64,000 nt of DNA from an uncultured Muribaculaceae bacterium (GTDB lineage: Bacteria; Bacteroidota; Bacteroidia; Bacteroidales; Muribaculaceae), in NCBI GenBank assembly GCA_904501735.1, contig CAJGBY010000006.1, positions 1 through 64,000 on the forward strand. Direction: 5' to 3'. Shown one piece after another: positions 62,583 to 64,000 of this stretch. How positions within the stretch are numbered: the first letter of the stretch is position 1; the number at the start of each line of letters is the position of its first letter. Below the pieces are notes generated by a model. The model was not told where the DNA came from. It saw nothing but the letters and a program-made list of their open reading frames with translations, and made no database searches. Position numbers and translations under genes: made by a program.

Positions 62583-63938
62583 TTATAAAGTGCTGTTTTT
62601 AAGCTCTCTTACTTGTTCTTTGAATTGTTTACCGCGGTCTTCGTAGCTCTTGAAGAGGTCGAAGCTTGCGCAGCAAGGTGAAAGCAACACTACATCGCCA
62701 GTAGAAGCAAGGCTGCGCGCCTTTTCTACAGCTTCTTGCATGCTTGAAGCGTCGGCGATAGCGTCCACCTTATCGTCGAAGAAATTGTGTAGTTTTGTGT
62801 TGTCGACACCGAGGCAAACGATAGCTTTCACTTTTTCCTTTACAAATTGTTCGATTTCGGTGTAGTCGTTACCCTTGTCTTTACCACCAAGGATAAGTAC
62901 AGTAGGCGCTTTCATGCTTTCGAGAGCATACCAACATGAATTCACATTGGTAGCCTTAGAGTCGTTGATGTAGCGCACACCGTCGATAGTTTCGACATAT
63001 TCGAGGCGATGTTCGACAGCTTCGAAGTCTTCGAGTGCTTGACGAATCACATCTTTCTTGATGTCGAGAATCGAAGCCGATAAACCAGCCGCCATAGAGT
63101 TGAACATATTGTGCAAACCTTGTAGAGCCAATTCTTCGCGATTCATCTCGATGTGTTGGCTATCTGTGTTGATGACAAGTTCGCCACCTTCAAGGTAGGC
63201 CATGGCGTCGGATGAGTGATTAGCCGAGAATGGATATATTTTAGCTTCGATTTTTAAGTTCTTGAGCTGTTCGGCAATGATAGGGTCATCTTCCCAGAAG
63301 ATGAACGAGTCTTGCTCAGTTTGGTTGCGAATGATGCGGAACTTGGCTGCGATGTAATTTTCCATTTTGTAATCGTAGCGGTCGAGGTGGTCGGGGGTAA
63401 TGTTCATAAGCACCGCGATATTAGCCTTGAACTCATACATGTTGTCGAGTTGGAAGCTACTTAGCTCGATTACATATACATCGTGCTTTTCGGTGGCAAC
63501 TTGGTAGGCAAGGCTCTTGCCAACATTGCCAGCCAATCCCACATTAAGCCCTGCTTCGCACAAGATGTGGTAGGTGAGCATAGTAGTGGTGGTTTTACCA
63601 TTACTACCAGTGATACACACCATTTTGGCGTCGGTGTATCGACCTGCAAATTCGATTTCAGAGATTACAGGGATGTTCTTGCTCGCTACTTTGAGCATGA
63701 TAGGAGCATTGTCGGGGATACCAGGACTCTTGATGACTTCGTCGGCCATGAGCACCTTTTCTTCGGTGTGTTGTCCTTCTTCCCATTCAATGTTATATTG
63801 ATCGAGTTTTTCTTTGTATTTAGGAGCGATTTTACCCATATCGCTCAACCATACATCAAAACCTTTAACTTTTGCCAAGATTGCTGCGCCAGTGCCACTT
63901 TCGCCTGCACCAAGCACAACGATGCGCTTTGCTGTCAT
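62583..63938 (-). CDS. murD: UDP-N-acetylmuramoylalanine-D-glutamate ligase
   Basis: The 451-residue Mur ligase has the N-terminal VLGAGESGTGAA and the P-loop GSNGKTTT (111-118). It adds D-Glu to UDP-MurNAc-L-Ala. Its ATG shares one base with the mraY stop codon (TAATG). Confidence 0.97.
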   Translation of the reverse strand: MTAKRIVVLGAGESGTGAAILAKVKGFDVWLSDMGKIAPKYKEKLDQYNIEWEEGQHTEEKVLMADEVIKSPGIPDNAPIMLKVASKNIPVISEIEFAGRYTDAKMVCITGSNGKTTTTMLTYHILCEAGLNVGLAGNVGKSLAYQVATEKHDVYVIELSSFQLDNMYEFKANIAVLMNITPDHLDRYDYKMENYIAAKFRIIRNQTEQDSFIFWEDDPIIAEQLKNLKIEAKIYPFSANHSSDAMAYLEGGELVINTDSQHIEMNREELALQGLHNMFNSMAAGLSASILDIKKDVIRQALEDFEAVEHRLEYVETIDGVRYINDSKATNVNSCWYALESMKAPTVLILGGKDKGNDYTEIEQFVKEKVKAIVCLGVDNTKLHNFFDDKVDAIADASSMQEAVEKARSLASTGDVVLLSPCCASFDLFKSYEDRGKQFKEQVRELKNSTL

Positions 63939-64000
63939 TATCTAATTTTTAGAGTTACGAATGTTAATACTGCCAAAAGGATTCCAATGATGAAGAATCG
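63938..64000 (-). CDS. mraY: Phospho-MurNAc-pentapeptide translocase, C-terminal end only
   Basis: The last 20 codons of a minus-strand gene are present, reading RFFIIGILLAVLTFVTLKIR and ending in TAA at 63940-63938. The hydrophobic ending and the position directly before murD match MraY in this cluster. The remainder lies beyond the window. Confidence 0.8.
   Translation of the reverse strand, partial: RFFIIGILLAVLTFVTLKIR

Overview
The window looks like a piece of a Bacteroidales chromosome (Prevotellaceae or Muribaculaceae-like; the family is not fixed by what I see). The reasons are: promoter -7 boxes of the Bacteroidetes form TAnnTTTG ahead of many genes, some with a -33 TTG; a type VI-B CRISPR locus with Cas13b, a Bacteroidetes speciality; a secreted hydrolase with a T9SS-type C-terminal sorting domain; lineage-typical families (DUF4831, a GldE-like CNNM/CBS protein, a lipoprotein-type LptC, double-length IspG, tandem DUF1573 proteins); and a mur/fts cluster in Bacteroidetes order. 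All product names are from reading protein motifs; no database search was run.

Layout. 1-4813: the end of a CRISPR array (36-nt repeats, 30-nt spacers), a 1109-residue Cas13b with two RxxxxH HEPN motifs, and a convergent WYL-domain regulator, the two genes separated by a perfect bidirectional terminator. The array repeat is in the reverse orientation, so the array is probably transcribed leftward, away from cas13b, from a leader that overlaps the cas13b promoter. 5076-8829: uracil permease and UPRTase (uraA-upp), a DUF1847 cysteine protein, then a small accessory patch with a cysteine-rich peptide, a frameshifted zinc-ribbon gene and an unknown 225-residue protein. 8978-16096 (minus): a GHL10/DUF187 glycoside-hydrolase-like secreted protein, a LOG-family protein, and an AT-rich two-gene unit containing a GT2 glycosyltransferase fused to a membrane module. 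16274-17725: a divergent tryptophanase/tyrosine phenol-lyase homologue. 17927-20464: ruvB and a polysaccharide flippase.

20683-36463 is mostly minus-strand housekeeping: a TPR membrane protein; a six-gene run rpoN, PAP2-like, purE, ispG, aldose-epimerase-like, 5'-nucleotidase; tRNA-Asp; a run of an outer-membrane protein, lptC and a GldE-like gene; and nnrD/E, DUF4831, trmD, divIC/ftsB and a small membrane protein. 36740-37936 is hpt and adk. 38144-40498 is an accessory island: a multi-hairpin repeat with 15-bp inverted arms, and two tandem secreted-protein genes that share a 254-bp near-identical promoter and N-terminus but have unrelated C-termini. 40614-50045 holds DUF456, an EamA transporter, metY, a second flippase, a GYF_2-CD225 protein, obgE, a radical-SAM gene next to a YhhQ-type queuosine-precursor transporter (candidate queuine salvage pair), a headless gene fragment and manA. 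50214-64000 (minus) is meaB, two DUF1573 genes, serS, yqeY and the division/cell-wall cluster ftsZ-ftsA-ftsQ-murC-murG-ftsW-murD-(mraY, cut by the window end).

The best leads for new biology are the Cas13b locus with overlapping divergent promoters and a neighbouring WYL regulator, the module-swapped tandem secreted proteins beside a hairpin repeat, the beta-eliminating lyase that lacks a cofactor-binding arginine, the radical-SAM/YhhQ pair with atypical cysteine spacing, and the glycosyltransferase-membrane fusion pair.
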